A stretch of DNA of 64,000 nucleotides, from NCBI RefSeq assembly GCF_018599185.1, contig NZ_JAHFVL010000004.1, positions 1-64,000 on the forward strand. Reading direction: 5' to 3'. Shown piece by piece: positions 10,992 to 20,071 of the stretch. The notes under the pieces were generated by a model that was not told the origin of the DNA, did not search any database, and worked only from the letters and a program-made list of their open reading frames with translations. Within the stretch, counting starts at the first letter, position 1. Each line of letters begins with the position of its first letter. The translations under genes were made by a program, and so were the position numbers. This DNA comes from Rhodanobacter sp. LX-99 (lineage in GTDB: Bacteria; Pseudomonadota; Gammaproteobacteria; Xanthomonadales; Rhodanobacteraceae).

Positions 10992-12242
10992 ATGAATTTT
11001 TTCCGCCGCACCCTGATCCCGTTCGCCGCCGTCCTGCTGGTCGGTGTTGCCGTTGCCCAGACGCCGCCGCGCCCGTCGCCGGTCCCGCGTCCGGTGGTGC
11101 CGGACGCGCCGGTGCCGCCGCCGCCGGACGTCGACGGCAAGAGCTGGGTGCTGATGGATTACGCCACCGGGCAGATCCTCGCCAGCAAGGAACCGGACCT
11201 GCGGGTGGAGCCGGCCTCGATCACCAAGGTGATGACCGACTACGTGGTCTCGGCCGAGGTCGCCAACGGCAAGGTGCACATGACCGACCCGGTCACCATC
11301 AGCGAGAACGCCTGGCGCGGCGGCGGCGCCGGCACCGACGGTTCCACCAGCTTCCTCAAGCTGAACAGCCAGGTGCCGCTGAAGGACCTGCTGTACGGCA
11401 TGATCATCCAGTCCGGCAACGACGCCGCGATCGCGCTGGCTGAGCACACCGCCGGTTCCGAGCAGGCCTTCGCTGGCCTGATGAACGCCTACGCCAAGCA
11501 GCTCGGCATGGTCAACTCGAACTTCCAGAACGCCTCCGGCTACCCGATCGCGGACCACTACACCACCGCGCACGACATCGCGATCCTGTCGCGCGCGCTG
11601 ATCCACGATTTTCCGGATGACTATGCGATCTCCGCGATCAAGGAGTTCGAGTGGAACGGGATCAAGCAGCACAACCGCAACACCCTGCTGTGGCGCGACC
11701 CCAGCGTGGACGGCATCAAGACCGGCCACACCTCCGGCGCCGGCTACTGCCTGGCCGCCTCGGCCAAGCAGGGCGAGTCGCGCATGATCGCGATCGTGAT
11801 GGGCGCCAGCAGCGAGAAGGCGCGCGCCGATTCGGCAATGGCCCTGCTCAACTACGGCTTCCGCTTCTACGAGACGCACAAGCTGTACGACGCCAGCAAG
11901 CCGCTGGCCACGCCGCGGTTGTGGAAGGGCGCGACGAACCAGTTGTCGCTGGGCGTCGCCGACAACGTGCTGGTCACCGTCAAGCGCGGCCAGTACGACC
12001 AGCTCAAGGCGACCATGGACATTCCCGCCACGCTGATCGCGCCGTTCACCAAGGGCCAGCAGATCGGCATGCTGCGCATCACCCTGGATGGCAAGCCGGT
12101 GCAGAGCGTGCCGCTGGTGGTACTGGCCGACGCGCCGCAGGGCGGCTTCTTCTCGCGCCTGTGGGACAGCATCCTGCTGTGGTTCCACAGCGACAAGAAG
12201 GCCGAGGCAGCCGCGCCGGCCAAGAGTGCGGACGCGAAGTAA
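10992..12242 (+). CDS. dacC: D-alanyl-D-alanine carboxypeptidase (PBP5/6 family)
   Basis: Low-molecular-weight PBP that trims the terminal D-Ala of pentapeptides. The 416-residue product has a signal peptide (about 1-22), a Pro-rich linker, and the S11 catalytic triad of motifs: SITK, SGN and KTGHTSGAG. The C-terminal PBP5 domain ends with an amphipathic anchor (FFSRLWDSILLWFHSDKK). I chose ATG 10992, which opens directly into the signal peptide. An in-frame upstream start at 10923 adds unrelated residues. Together with ybeD, lipB and lipA it keeps the E. coli dacA-ybeD-lipB-lipA order. Confidence 0.93.
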   Translation: MNFFRRTLIPFAAVLLVGVAVAQTPPRPSPVPRPVVPDAPVPPPPDVDGKSWVLMDYATGQILASKEPDLRVEPASITKVMTDYVVSAEVANGKVHMTDPVTISENAWRGGGAGTDGSTSFLKLNSQVPLKDLLYGMIIQSGNDAAIALAEHTAGSEQAFAGLMNAYAKQLGMVNSNFQNASGYPIADHYTTAHDIAILSRALIHDFPDDYAISAIKEFEWNGIKQHNRNTLLWRDPSVDGIKTGHTSGAGYCLAASAKQGESRMIAIVMGASSEKARADSAMALLNYGFRFYETHKLYDASKPLATPRLWKGATNQLSLGVADNVLVTVKRGQYDQLKATMDIPATLIAPFTKGQQIGMLRITLDGKPVQSVPLVVLADAPQGGFFSRLWDSILLWFHSDKKAEAAAPAKSADAK

Positions 12243-12532
12243 TGCAACCGATCGACTTCAGCAAGGCGAAGCAGGAAGGCAAGGGCTTCCAGTTTCCCGG
12301 CGAGTTCGAGATCACCGCGGTCGGCAGCGCCAGCGCAAACCTGCCGACCCACGTGCCGCAGCTGCTGGAGCGCGCCGGCCTGCACGTGCTGCACGAGAGC
12401 GTGCGGCACCGGCACTCCGGCGCCGGCAACTTCGTCTCGGTCACGGTGAGCTTCCGCTGCGACAGCCGCGAGCAGTACGAGGCGGCGCACCACGCGCTGC
12501 GCGCCGATCCGGATATCCGGTACACGATGTGA
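12242..12532 (+). CDS. ybeD: YbeD-like DUF493 protein
   Basis: Small cytosolic ferredoxin-fold protein of 96 residues from the DUF493 family, found between dacA and lipB in many proteobacteria. Its function is not firmly known; a regulatory role is suggested by its ACT-like fold and by synteny with lipoate genes. The start overlaps the dacC stop (TAATG). The conserved FPGEFEITAVG and VSVTVSFRCDS stretches identify the family. Confidence 0.88.
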   Translation: MQPIDFSKAKQEGKGFQFPGEFEITAVGSASANLPTHVPQLLERAGLHVLHESVRHRHSGAGNFVSVTVSFRCDSREQYEAAHHALRADPDIRYTM

Positions 12533-12538
12533 AGTGCA

Positions 12539-12636
12539 GGGAACAGGGCGCGGGGAAAGAGGTAGCCACGCCCGTTTCGCCTGGGTGCCATTGATCACCT
12601 GCGAAGCACCCCAACGTTCCCTGTTCCCCGTTCCCC
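12539..12636. repeat. Imperfect inverted repeat of GGAACAGGG/GGGGA type
   Basis: GGGAACAGGGCGCGGGGA (12539-12556) faces TCCCTGTTCCCCGTTCCCC (12618-12636) across about 60 bases. Short GGGAACAGGGAACGGGG-like intergenic repeats are common in xanthomonad genomes. It lies between ybeD and lipB and may affect the transcript. Confidence 0.55.
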
Positions 12637-12649
12637 AAGGTCTGCTGTC

Positions 12650-13318
12650 ATGTCGTTGCCGCTGAAAATCCGCCGTCTCGGTCGCCAGCCGTACGCGGCC
12701 ACCTGGGAGGCGATGAGCGCGTTCACCGACAACCGCACCGCCGACACCGCCGACGAGCTGTGGTTGCTGGAACACGACCCGGTGTTCACCCTGGGCCAGG
12801 CCGGCAAGATGGAGCACGTGCTGGCGCCGGGCGATATTCCGGTGGTGCCGGTCGACCGCGGCGGCCAGGTGACCTACCACGGTCCCGGCCAGATCGTCGG
12901 CTACCCGCTGATCGACCTGCGCCGGGTCGGCGTCGGCGTGCGCGAACTGGTCAACAAGATCGAGCAGTCGCTGATCGATACGCTGGCGCATTGGAACGTG
13001 GTCGCCGTGCGGCGCGAAGGCGCGCCCGGCGTCTACGTGGCCGACGCCAAGATCGCCGCGCTCGGGTTGCGCGTGCGCCGCGGCTGCAGCTTCCACGGGC
13101 TGGCCTTCAACGTGGCCATGGACCTGGAGCCGTTTCACCGCATCAACCCCTGCGGTTACAAGGGTTTGGCAGTCACGCAGCTGCTAGACTTGGGCGGTCC
13201 GTCGCAGTTGGCCACGGTCGAGGACGTGCTGGTGGAGGAGTTCTGCCGCCAGTTCGGCTTTGTCGCCGAGCCCGCTGCCCCCGTTTTACCCGAACTCCCC
13301 GCTCGCGCAGCGGTCTGA
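12650..13318 (+). CDS. lipB: Octanoyl-[ACP]:protein N-octanoyltransferase
   Basis: Transfers octanoate from acyl-carrier protein to lipoyl domains, the first step of endogenous lipoate synthesis. The 222 residues contain the LipB signature [12 protein letters not shown], the acyl-thioester Cys in NPCGYKG and the conserved Lys in [10 protein letters not shown] Pro/Ala tail follows the domain. lipA lies 9 bases downstream on the same strand. Confidence 0.95.
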   Translation: MSLPLKIRRLGRQPYAATWEAMSAFTDNRTADTADELWLLEHDPVFTLGQAGKMEHVLAPGDIPVVPVDRGGQVTYHGPGQIVGYPLIDLRRVGVGVRELVNKIEQSLIDTLAHWNVVAVRREGAPGVYVADAKIAALGLRVRRGCSFHGLAFNVAMDLEPFHRINPCGYKGLAVTQLLDLGGPSQLATVEDVLVEEFCRQFGFVAEPAAPVLPELPARAAV

Positions 13319-13327
13319 GCTGTCTAC

Positions 13328-14338
13328 ATGAGCGAAATCTCCACCTCTTCCCCCAAAGTCATCCCGATCACCGTCGTCAGCGGTGCGCCTGCGGGTGAAA
13401 AGCAGGTCGGCAACGACAAGATCGCGCTGAACCGCGCCGGTTTCGACACCGGCGTGCCGACCCTGCGCAAGCCGTCGTGGATCCGCGTGCGGCTGCCGCA
13501 GGGCAACGCCGTGCAGCAGCTGAAGGCGCGCCTGCGCGAGAATTCGCTGGTCACGGTGTGCGAGGAAGCGTCCTGCCCGAACATCCACGAATGCTTCAGC
13601 AAGGGCACCGCCACCTTCATGATCCTGGGCGAGGTGTGCACCCGCCGCTGTTCGTTCTGCGACGTGGCGCATGGCCGCCCGGTGGCGCCCGATCCGCTGG
13701 AGCCGGCACGGCTGGCCGAGACGATCCGCGACATGCGCCTGAAGTACGTGGTGATCACCTCGGTCGATCGCGACGACCTGCGCGACGGCGGCGCCGAACA
13801 CTTCGCCGCCTGCATCCGCGCCACGCGCCACGCCAGCCCGAACATCCGCATCGAGATCCTCACCCCGGATTTCCGCGGCAAGGGCCGCATGGAACGCGCG
13901 CTGGACGTGCTGAAGGACTTCCCGCCGGACGTGTTCAACCACAACCTGGAAACCGTGCCGCACCTGTACCGCGAAGTGCGTCCGGGCGCCGACTACCAGT
14001 GGTCGCTGGACCTGCTCAAGCGCTTCAAGGCGCAGCACCCGCAGGTGCCGACCAAGTCCGGCATCATGCTGGGCCTGGGCGAAACGATGGAGCAGGTGCT
14101 CGAAACGATGCGCGATCTACGCGCCCATGACGTCGAGATGATCACCATCGGCCAGTACCTGCAGCCCACGCCGCACCATCACCCGGTGGTGCGCTACTGG
14201 ACTCCCGAAGAATTCGACGCGTTGCGGGTGGCCGGCGAGGCGATGGGTTTCCACCACGTCGCCTCCGGTCCGCTGGTGCGTTCGTCCTACCACGCCGACC
14301 TGCAGGCCCATGCAGCCGGTGTCACCGAGTCAGCCTGA
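13328..14338 (+). CDS. lipA: Lipoyl synthase
   Basis: Radical-SAM enzyme that inserts two sulfurs into protein-bound octanoyl groups. The 336 residues carry both cluster motifs. The auxiliary cluster is [12 protein letters not shown] (Cys-x4-Cys-x5-Cys) and the radical-SAM cluster is CTRRCSFC. The C-terminal serine region ([11 protein letters not shown]) that completes the auxiliary cluster is present. It ends nine bases before prc. Confidence 0.97.
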   Translation: MSEISTSSPKVIPITVVSGAPAGEKQVGNDKIALNRAGFDTGVPTLRKPSWIRVRLPQGNAVQQLKARLRENSLVTVCEEASCPNIHECFSKGTATFMILGEVCTRRCSFCDVAHGRPVAPDPLEPARLAETIRDMRLKYVVITSVDRDDLRDGGAEHFAACIRATRHASPNIRIEILTPDFRGKGRMERALDVLKDFPPDVFNHNLETVPHLYREVRPGADYQWSLDLLKRFKAQHPQVPTKSGIMLGLGETMEQVLETMRDLRAHDVEMITIGQYLQPTPHHHPVVRYWTPEEFDALRVAGEAMGFHHVASGPLVRSSYHADLQAHAAGVTESA

Positions 14339-14346
14339 GAGTACTC

Positions 14347-16605
14347 ATGAAATTCCGTCCCGCGCTGTTCCTGCTGCTAGCCCTCACCGCGACCTGCGCG
14401 TTCGCGCAGTCGGCGGCCGACCTCGGCGCAGGCAAGCCGCGCAAGGCAGCCACCTGGCCGCTCACCTCCACTCCCGAGGAGGCGCAGGCCGCGCAGTTGT
14501 CGGCACGCTTCCTGACCCGCTTCCACTACGACGCGCAGCCGCTCGACGACGCGATGTCGGCGCGCATCTACAACGCCTACTTCAAGCTGCTGGACAGCGA
14601 AAAGGTGTTCTTCACCCAGGCCGACATGGCGAAGTTCGCGCCGCTGAAGACCCAGCTCGACGACGCGATATGGAACCAGGACCTGTCCGCGCCGTTCGCG
14701 GTGTTCAACCTGTACGTGCAGCGCGCGGTCGAGCGCATGAGCTACGCGCGCAACCTGCTCAAGCAGGGCTTCGACTTTTCCAAGGACGAGAGCTACACGT
14801 TCGACCGCGAGCACGCCGACTGGCCGAAGGATCAGGCCGAGCTGGACGAGCTGTGGCGCAAGCGCACGATGAACGACTGGCTGCGCCTGAAGCTGGCCGG
14901 CAAGGACGATGCCGAGATCCGCAAGACGCTGGACAAGCGCTACGCGGGCTACATCGAGCGGGTCAGGCAGCTCGACGGCCAGGACGCGTTCCAGACCTTC
15001 ATGACCGCCTACGCCGAGACTACCGACCCGCACACCGACTACCTCGGCCCGCGCGCGGCGGAGAACTTCGACATCGCGATGAAGCTGTCGCTGGAAGGCA
15101 TCGGTGCGGTGCTGCAGCCGCGCGACGACTACACCCAGGTGCGCGAGCTGGTGCCGGCCGGCCCGGCCAACAAGTCCGGCAAGATCCAGGTCGGCGATCG
15201 CATCGTCGGCGTCGGCCAGGGCGACAACGGCCCGATCGTCGACGTGATCGGCTGGCGCCTGGACGACGTGGTCAACCTGATCCGCGGCAAGAAGGACACC
15301 ACCGTGCGGCTGGAGATCATTCCCGCGGACGTCGGCGTGGACGGCAAGCACGAGATGGTCAGCCTGGTGCGCAAGAAGGTCAGCATCGAGGAGCAGGCGG
15401 CGAAGAAGAAGGTCGTCGAGATCAAGGACGGCGACGTCACCCGCAAGATCGGCGTGATCGAGCTGCCCACGTTCTATTCCGACTTCGGCGCACGCAGCGC
15501 CGGCGACAAGGACTTCAAGAGCGCCACCCGCGACGTCGCCCGGCTGCTCGGCGAACTGAAGCATGAGGGCGTGCAGGGCGTCGTGGTGGACCTGCGCAAC
15601 AACGGCGGCGGTTCGCTGGCCGAGGCCAATTCGCTGACCGGCTTGTTCATCGACAAGGGCCCGGTGGTGCAGGTGCGCGACTCCAAGGGCCAGGTCGAGG
15701 AGCAGGGTGACGACGACCCGGGCATGGCCTGGAGCGGCCCGCTGGCGGTGCTGGTCAACCGCGGCACGGCGTCGGCGTCGGAGATCTTCTCCGCGGCGAT
15801 CCAGGACTACCATCGCGGCCTGATCGTCGGCGAGCCGACCTTCGGCAAGGGCACCGTGCAGAACCTGGTCGACCTGGACCGCTTCTCGCAGAGCGACAGC
15901 GAGAAGCCGCAGCTGGGCGAGCTGAAGATGACCATCCAGGAATTCTTCCGCATCAACGGCGGCTCCACCCAGCTGAAGGGCGTGACGCCGGACATCGCGT
16001 TCCCGAAGAACGGCGACGACAAGGATTTCGGCGAGTCGACCTACGACAACGCGCTGAAGTGGACCCAGATCGCGCCGGCCGACTACCAGGTGGTGGCGAA
16101 CCTCAACGCCTACCTGCCGCAGCTGCAGCAGAAGCACGCCGAGCGCGTGGCGCAGTCGCCGGCGTGGAAGCTGATGCTGGACGAGCTGGCGCAGTACCGC
16201 ACGATGCGCGCGAAGACCGCGATCTCGCTGAACTTCGCCACGCGCGAGGTCGAGCGCAAGCAGCTGGAGGCGATCCAGGCCGATTTCCGCGCACGGCACA
16301 AGGCCATCGACGGCACCGACGCCTCGCTCGCCGACGAGGCCAGCAGCCTCGACGACGGCCTCAACGCGAACGAGCGCAGCCTGAAGAGCGAGCTCAAGCA
16401 GGAGAAGGACGCGAAGAAGGCGAAGGACGTGCAGCTCAACGAGACCGCGCACATCCTGTTCGACGCGATCGGCATGATCAAGGCCGACCCGAAGCTGGCC
16501 AGCGGGGTGCTGCCGTACGGCGGCAAGTTCAGCGGCAGCTACATGGCGTCACTCGGTGCACCGTCGAAATCAGCAATTTCGCCGGCACCCACAGCCACGC
16601 ATTGA
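14347..16605 (+). CDS. prc: Carboxy-terminal (tail-specific) protease Prc
   Basis: Periplasmic S41 protease that degrades or trims proteins from hydrophobic C-termini, including cell-wall hydrolases and PBPs. The 752-residue product starts with a signal peptide (cleavage after AFAQ). A PDZ domain lies at about 240-330. The S41 domain has the Ser/Lys dyad at S476 (SASE) and K501 (FGKGTV), the 25-residue spacing of E. coli Prc. The C-terminal DUF3340-type domain is present. It is somewhat longer than E. coli Prc (682). Confidence 0.94.
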   Translation: MKFRPALFLLLALTATCAFAQSAADLGAGKPRKAATWPLTSTPEEAQAAQLSARFLTRFHYDAQPLDDAMSARIYNAYFKLLDSEKVFFTQADMAKFAPLKTQLDDAIWNQDLSAPFAVFNLYVQRAVERMSYARNLLKQGFDFSKDESYTFDREHADWPKDQAELDELWRKRTMNDWLRLKLAGKDDAEIRKTLDKRYAGYIERVRQLDGQDAFQTFMTAYAETTDPHTDYLGPRAAENFDIAMKLSLEGIGAVLQPRDDYTQVRELVPAGPANKSGKIQVGDRIVGVGQGDNGPIVDVIGWRLDDVVNLIRGKKDTTVRLEIIPADVGVDGKHEMVSLVRKKVSIEEQAAKKKVVEIKDGDVTRKIGVIELPTFYSDFGARSAGDKDFKSATRDVARLLGELKHEGVQGVVVDLRNNGGGSLAEANSLTGLFIDKGPVVQVRDSKGQVEEQGDDDPGMAWSGPLAVLVNRGTASASEIFSAAIQDYHRGLIVGEPTFGKGTVQNLVDLDRFSQSDSEKPQLGELKMTIQEFFRINGGSTQLKGVTPDIAFPKNGDDKDFGESTYDNALKWTQIAPADYQVVANLNAYLPQLQQKHAERVAQSPAWKLMLDELAQYRTMRAKTAISLNFATREVERKQLEAIQADFRARHKAIDGTDASLADEASSLDDGLNANERSLKSELKQEKDAKKAKDVQLNETAHILFDAIGMIKADPKLASGVLPYGGKFSGSYMASLGAPSKSAISPAPTATH

Positions 16606-16625
16606 TCGCATGGGGGCAGGGGAGA

Positions 16626-16651
16626 GGGCAGCGCTCCCGCGCTGCCCTTTT
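16626..16651 (+). terminator. Rho-independent terminator downstream of prc
   Basis: An 8-bp perfect stem GGGCAGCG/CGCTGCCC (16626-16633 and 16640-16647) with a 6-nt loop is followed by TTTTCC. It separates prc from the convergent hydroxylase gene. Confidence 0.8.
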
Positions 16652-16696
16652 CCATGGAAGCTCCACCATCCCACCGCCACACAGCGGCGACGCGTT

Positions 16697-18019
16697 TCAG
16701 TTCGGCGGGGCAGGCAATTTGCAGGCCTGGTTGAAGTCGCCGATCGCCTCGATCAGGTCGGTCACGGCCAGACGTTCCGCTTCACTGAGGTCAGGGTGCC
16801 AGCTGTCGAGGATCAGCACTGCCCGCGTCTGCCCGCTGCGATTCCACGCCTCGTGCTCGTAGGTGTCATCGAAGGTGACGCAGCGTCCTTCCTGCCAGGC
16901 GTGCTCCTCGCCGCCCACGCGGATCGCGCAATCAGGCGGAACGATCAGCGGCAGATGGGTCACCAGACGCGTGTTGGTGACCCCGGTATGCGGAAGGATG
17001 TGCGTGCCTGGCGAGAGTATGGAGAACAGGGCTTCTGGTGCATGGTCGCGGATGCGCACCAGTGGCAGCGCGTCGAGCAGCGCTGCCGTGCGCGGACAGC
17101 GTGCCCGGTGCGCTTCGTGGGGCTGGCCGTGGCGGTGGAAAAAGTAGGCGTCCCACGCAGGTTCCCGCTCGCCGGATGAAGCCAACATCTCTTGCGTGGC
17201 ATTCGGCGGCAGGTCACCCAGGAAGGATTCCAGCGCCGGCTGCCCGGTCAACACGGCATGCAGTTCGTCTCGCACTATGTCGGTCGCAGCTTCCAGTGAT
17301 TCCAGCCAGGGGAAAAGACTGCGCGGGTAGTAGGGCTGGCTGGTGATATCGGGGAAATACAGGAATTTCGGCTTCTGCCGCGGATCGGGAATGTTCGCCG
17401 GCTGGTCAAGGAAGTAGATCGCCAGGCTGCGTTCCACGCGCACAAGTGCCGCGTCGCCATAGCGTTCACGCAGTGGTTGCAGCGCCGCGTGGAACAGACG
17501 CCGTCGGTGGATGTTGACGTAATTCACAGCGTGCTTCACCGCGTCGCGCAAGCGCGGCGCGGTGGTGGCATCACCTTCCCAGCGGCCCATTGCATGCGCG
17601 CTCTCGATCGCCATGAAATAGGCCTTCAACGCTTCGTGCGACTGCCCCAGTTGCTCCAGCGCGATGCCCAGCTGCAGGCGTGCGACGAACATGCCCGGCA
17701 CCAGCGTCAGCCCGCGCCTGAAGCTGGCGGCGGCAGCGCCGAAATCGCCGGCGGTCATTTGCACCGAGCCCAGCTGTCCCCAACTGGTCGCATCGTCCGG
17801 GCTCAACCGCAGTGCGAGCTGCAGGTGCTCGGCGGCGGCCGTTTGATTGCCGCGCATGGATTGACATTCGGCGACGAAGCGCAACGCTTCGACGTCATGC
17901 GGGTCCAGTTCCAGGATCCTCAGGAAGGACTCCTCGGCGTCGTCGCGTTCGCCGTGTTGCGCCTGCCGGCGCGCCGTCGCGCGGCGGGTCTCCAGCGTAG
18001 CGTCATGCGGCTTGCTCAT
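16697..18019 (-). CDS. TPR protein with aspartyl/asparaginyl beta-hydroxylase-like domain
   Basis: 440-residue protein with N-terminal TPR repeats (about 10-160) and a C-terminal 2-oxoglutarate/Fe(II) oxygenase domain of the Asp/Asn beta-hydroxylase (LpxO/AspH) family. The Fe-binding His residues are likely those in ILPHTGVTNTRL and DDTYEHEAWN, with the family's PPDCAIRVGGE between them. Substrate is unknown; relatives hydroxylate protein Asp/Asn or lipid A acyl chains. It lies beside a TPR sulfotransferase, a TonB receptor and a decayed copy of itself, so it may act on the same secreted or surface molecule. Confidence 0.8.
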   Translation of the reverse strand: MSKPHDATLETRRATARRQAQHGERDDAEESFLRILELDPHDVEALRFVAECQSMRGNQTAAAEHLQLALRLSPDDATSWGQLGSVQMTAGDFGAAAASFRRGLTLVPGMFVARLQLGIALEQLGQSHEALKAYFMAIESAHAMGRWEGDATTAPRLRDAVKHAVNYVNIHRRRLFHAALQPLRERYGDAALVRVERSLAIYFLDQPANIPDPRQKPKFLYFPDITSQPYYPRSLFPWLESLEAATDIVRDELHAVLTGQPALESFLGDLPPNATQEMLASSGEREPAWDAYFFHRHGQPHEAHRARCPRTAALLDALPLVRIRDHAPEALFSILSPGTHILPHTGVTNTRLVTHLPLIVPPDCAIRVGGEEHAWQEGRCVTFDDTYEHEAWNRSGQTRAVLILDSWHPDLSEAERLAVTDLIEAIGDFNQACKLPAPPN

Positions 18020-18119
18020 GAGTGGTCATTCATCCCGTATGGACAGGGCGGTGTGCTGGTTGAAGTATCGAGCGCCATGCCTCGATGATACGCGGCACCG
18101 TGTCACATGGAGCCAGTCA

Positions 18120-19973
18120 TCATTCGGCGTAACCAAGTCGCTGCATCACCGGGCGCAACGTCGGCAGCACCGGTTCGAACAATTCGCGGTAGGCGTGCCA
18201 GCGGTTCACCGCCTTGTTGCTGATGTTCTGGGTCACCTGGGCGTAGCTCGGCGTGCTGATGTGGTGCTTGCCGCGTGCATGTACGGCGAACTGCGCCATC
18301 GGCGAGGTGTCCTCGATCTCGAGGAACCTGCCGAGCTCCGTCAGGCTCTCCGCGAAGCGGTCGACCACTGATTCATACCGCCATTCCAGCAGGTGTGGCT
18401 CGAATACTTCCAGGTGTTGCTGCCACTGCTCGAAAGCCTGCACGTAGCCATCGGCCAACCGTTGCAGTGACGAGCACATCACCATGAAGGCCGGCGAACG
18501 GAACGGCTGCATGTAGCAACTGAGGAGTACGTCGCACGGATGACGCAGGCACACGATGATGCGCGCATGCGGAAAGAGCCGCATGATCATCGGCAGACAC
18601 AACATGTTGAGCGGATTCTTGTCCACCAGGCGATGCGCTGCCAGATCGGGTAGGACCTGTCCGACCCGACGGAAATAGAGCGCACGCAATTGCCCGACTT
18701 CTTCGCCAGTGAGCTTGCCCAGGTCGTCCGGGTAATGCTGGCCCGCCAGTTGCATGCCTTCGGTGAGCTCGTGGATGAAGGCGCGCTCGTCCATCGAACG
18801 AAAATCCGGATGGGCGTCGAGTATCTGTTCCAGCAGTGTGGTGCCAGAGCGCGGGAAGCCGACCACGAAGACCGGCTGGCGCGCGTCAGGCGGTGCTGGC
18901 AACGATTTCCAGGCCATGAACGCGGCACGGTCCACCCGTTGGTCGCTCATGGCCAGCGGACGGCTGCGCGGCTGCATCAGCTCGGGTACCACGTCCCGGG
19001 CGATCGCCAATTGCGCCGTATGCGCGACCTGCAGCGCCTGCCATGCCTCGGCGTGGCGACTGAGCCGGTCGTTGGCGGCGGCCAGCCCGAAGGCGGCCGC
19101 CGCGCGATGCTGGTCGTCCAGGTCGAGTGCCAGCACGCGCTGGTACAGCGCAGTTGCGGTTGCATGATCCGCGTCGCGCATGGCGAGCGTAGCGTGCGCA
19201 CTCCAGACTTCGCCACAAGCTTCGTGCGCCTGCGGCGGCAGTTGCTCGATCCTGTCCAGCGGCAGTTGCTGCAACACGTGGCGCGCCCGCTCCAGCTGAT
19301 TGCTTCGCTCGTACAGCGCCACCCGCTGTGCCGCGATGCGCAGCTGCATGACGCCGGCCTCGTCGTGGTCGGGCAGCAGCGCCCGGTCCAGGGCACGCAG
19401 TGCGGCGTCCAGCTCGCCCTGAGCGGACAGCATCGCAGCCAGGATCAGGGCCTGTTCGGCCGGTTGCCCCGGCCAATCCTTGGCGCCGGCCAGCATCGCC
19501 TGCTGCCCGTCGTTGTCGCCACAGACATGGCAGGCATGTGCGGCTTGCAGCCTCGCCTCGATGAAACCCGGAGAGAGGCGCACGGCATCCATCAACGATT
19601 GCCGTGCGGATACCCAGTGGCGTTGCTGGATCTGCAGCAGGCCGAGATTGAAGTGCACTTCGGCGTCGTCGGGCGCCAGCGCCTGGGCGATGCCCAAGGC
19701 CTGTTCGGCGGCAACCAGGTCGCCGTCTTGCCGACAGGCCAGCGCCAGGTTGTTCCAGTAAGCGGAAACCTGCGGCCGCATCTGCGTCAGCTGGCGAAAC
19801 GTGGCTGCCGCCTGAGCGTAGCGGCCAGCGCTCTGGCGAGCCACGCCCAACCACAGCAGGGCTGCTTCGCTGGTCGGCGTGGCCTGCTCGCCGAGCGCGA
19901 CAATACGCTCCATGTCGCCAGCCCGATAGGCGGCGATGATGGCGTCGGCGAGGCCGTTGGTGGACTCTGGCAT
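18120..19973 (-). CDS. TPR-containing sulfotransferase family protein
   Basis: 617-residue protein: tandem TPR-like repeats over about residues 1-330, then a sulfotransferase domain. The PAPS 5'-phosphosulfate loop reads GFPRSGTTLLEQ, and the 3'-phosphate site lies around RIIVCLRHPCDVLLSCY. Family members transfer sulfate from PAPS to sugars, peptides or small molecules; the acceptor here is unknown. I chose the ATG at 19973, preceded by GAGCAGG; an in-frame ATG at 20003 abuts the upstream terminator and has a weaker ribosome-binding site. It follows the TonB receptor gene on the same strand. Confidence 0.82.
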   Translation of the reverse strand: MPESTNGLADAIIAAYRAGDMERIVALGEQATPTSEAALLWLGVARQSAGRYAQAAATFRQLTQMRPQVSAYWNNLALACRQDGDLVAAEQALGIAQALAPDDAEVHFNLGLLQIQQRHWVSARQSLMDAVRLSPGFIEARLQAAHACHVCGDNDGQQAMLAGAKDWPGQPAEQALILAAMLSAQGELDAALRALDRALLPDHDEAGVMQLRIAAQRVALYERSNQLERARHVLQQLPLDRIEQLPPQAHEACGEVWSAHATLAMRDADHATATALYQRVLALDLDDQHRAAAAFGLAAANDRLSRHAEAWQALQVAHTAQLAIARDVVPELMQPRSRPLAMSDQRVDRAAFMAWKSLPAPPDARQPVFVVGFPRSGTTLLEQILDAHPDFRSMDERAFIHELTEGMQLAGQHYPDDLGKLTGEEVGQLRALYFRRVGQVLPDLAAHRLVDKNPLNMLCLPMIMRLFPHARIIVCLRHPCDVLLSCYMQPFRSPAFMVMCSSLQRLADGYVQAFEQWQQHLEVFEPHLLEWRYESVVDRFAESLTELGRFLEIEDTSPMAQFAVHARGKHHISTPSYAQVTQNISNKAVNRWHAYRELFEPVLPTLRPVMQRLGYAE

Positions 19974-20010
19974 GCCTGCTCGATCGAGTGTGCTAGTGGC
20001 CATTATGCAA

Positions 20011-20040
20011 GAGGGGCCGCGAAGTATCTCGCGGCCCCTC
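20011..20040 (-). terminator. Rho-independent terminator of the TonB receptor gene
   Basis: A perfect 12-bp stem GAGGGGCCGCGA/TCGCGGCCCCTC with a 6-nt loop lies 32 bases after the receptor stop codon. Reading leftwards there is only a weak T-run, so partial read-through into the sulfotransferase gene is possible. Confidence 0.7.
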
Positions 20041-20071
20041 GGCTTTGCGGCTAAGTGGCGTGGTCGGTCGG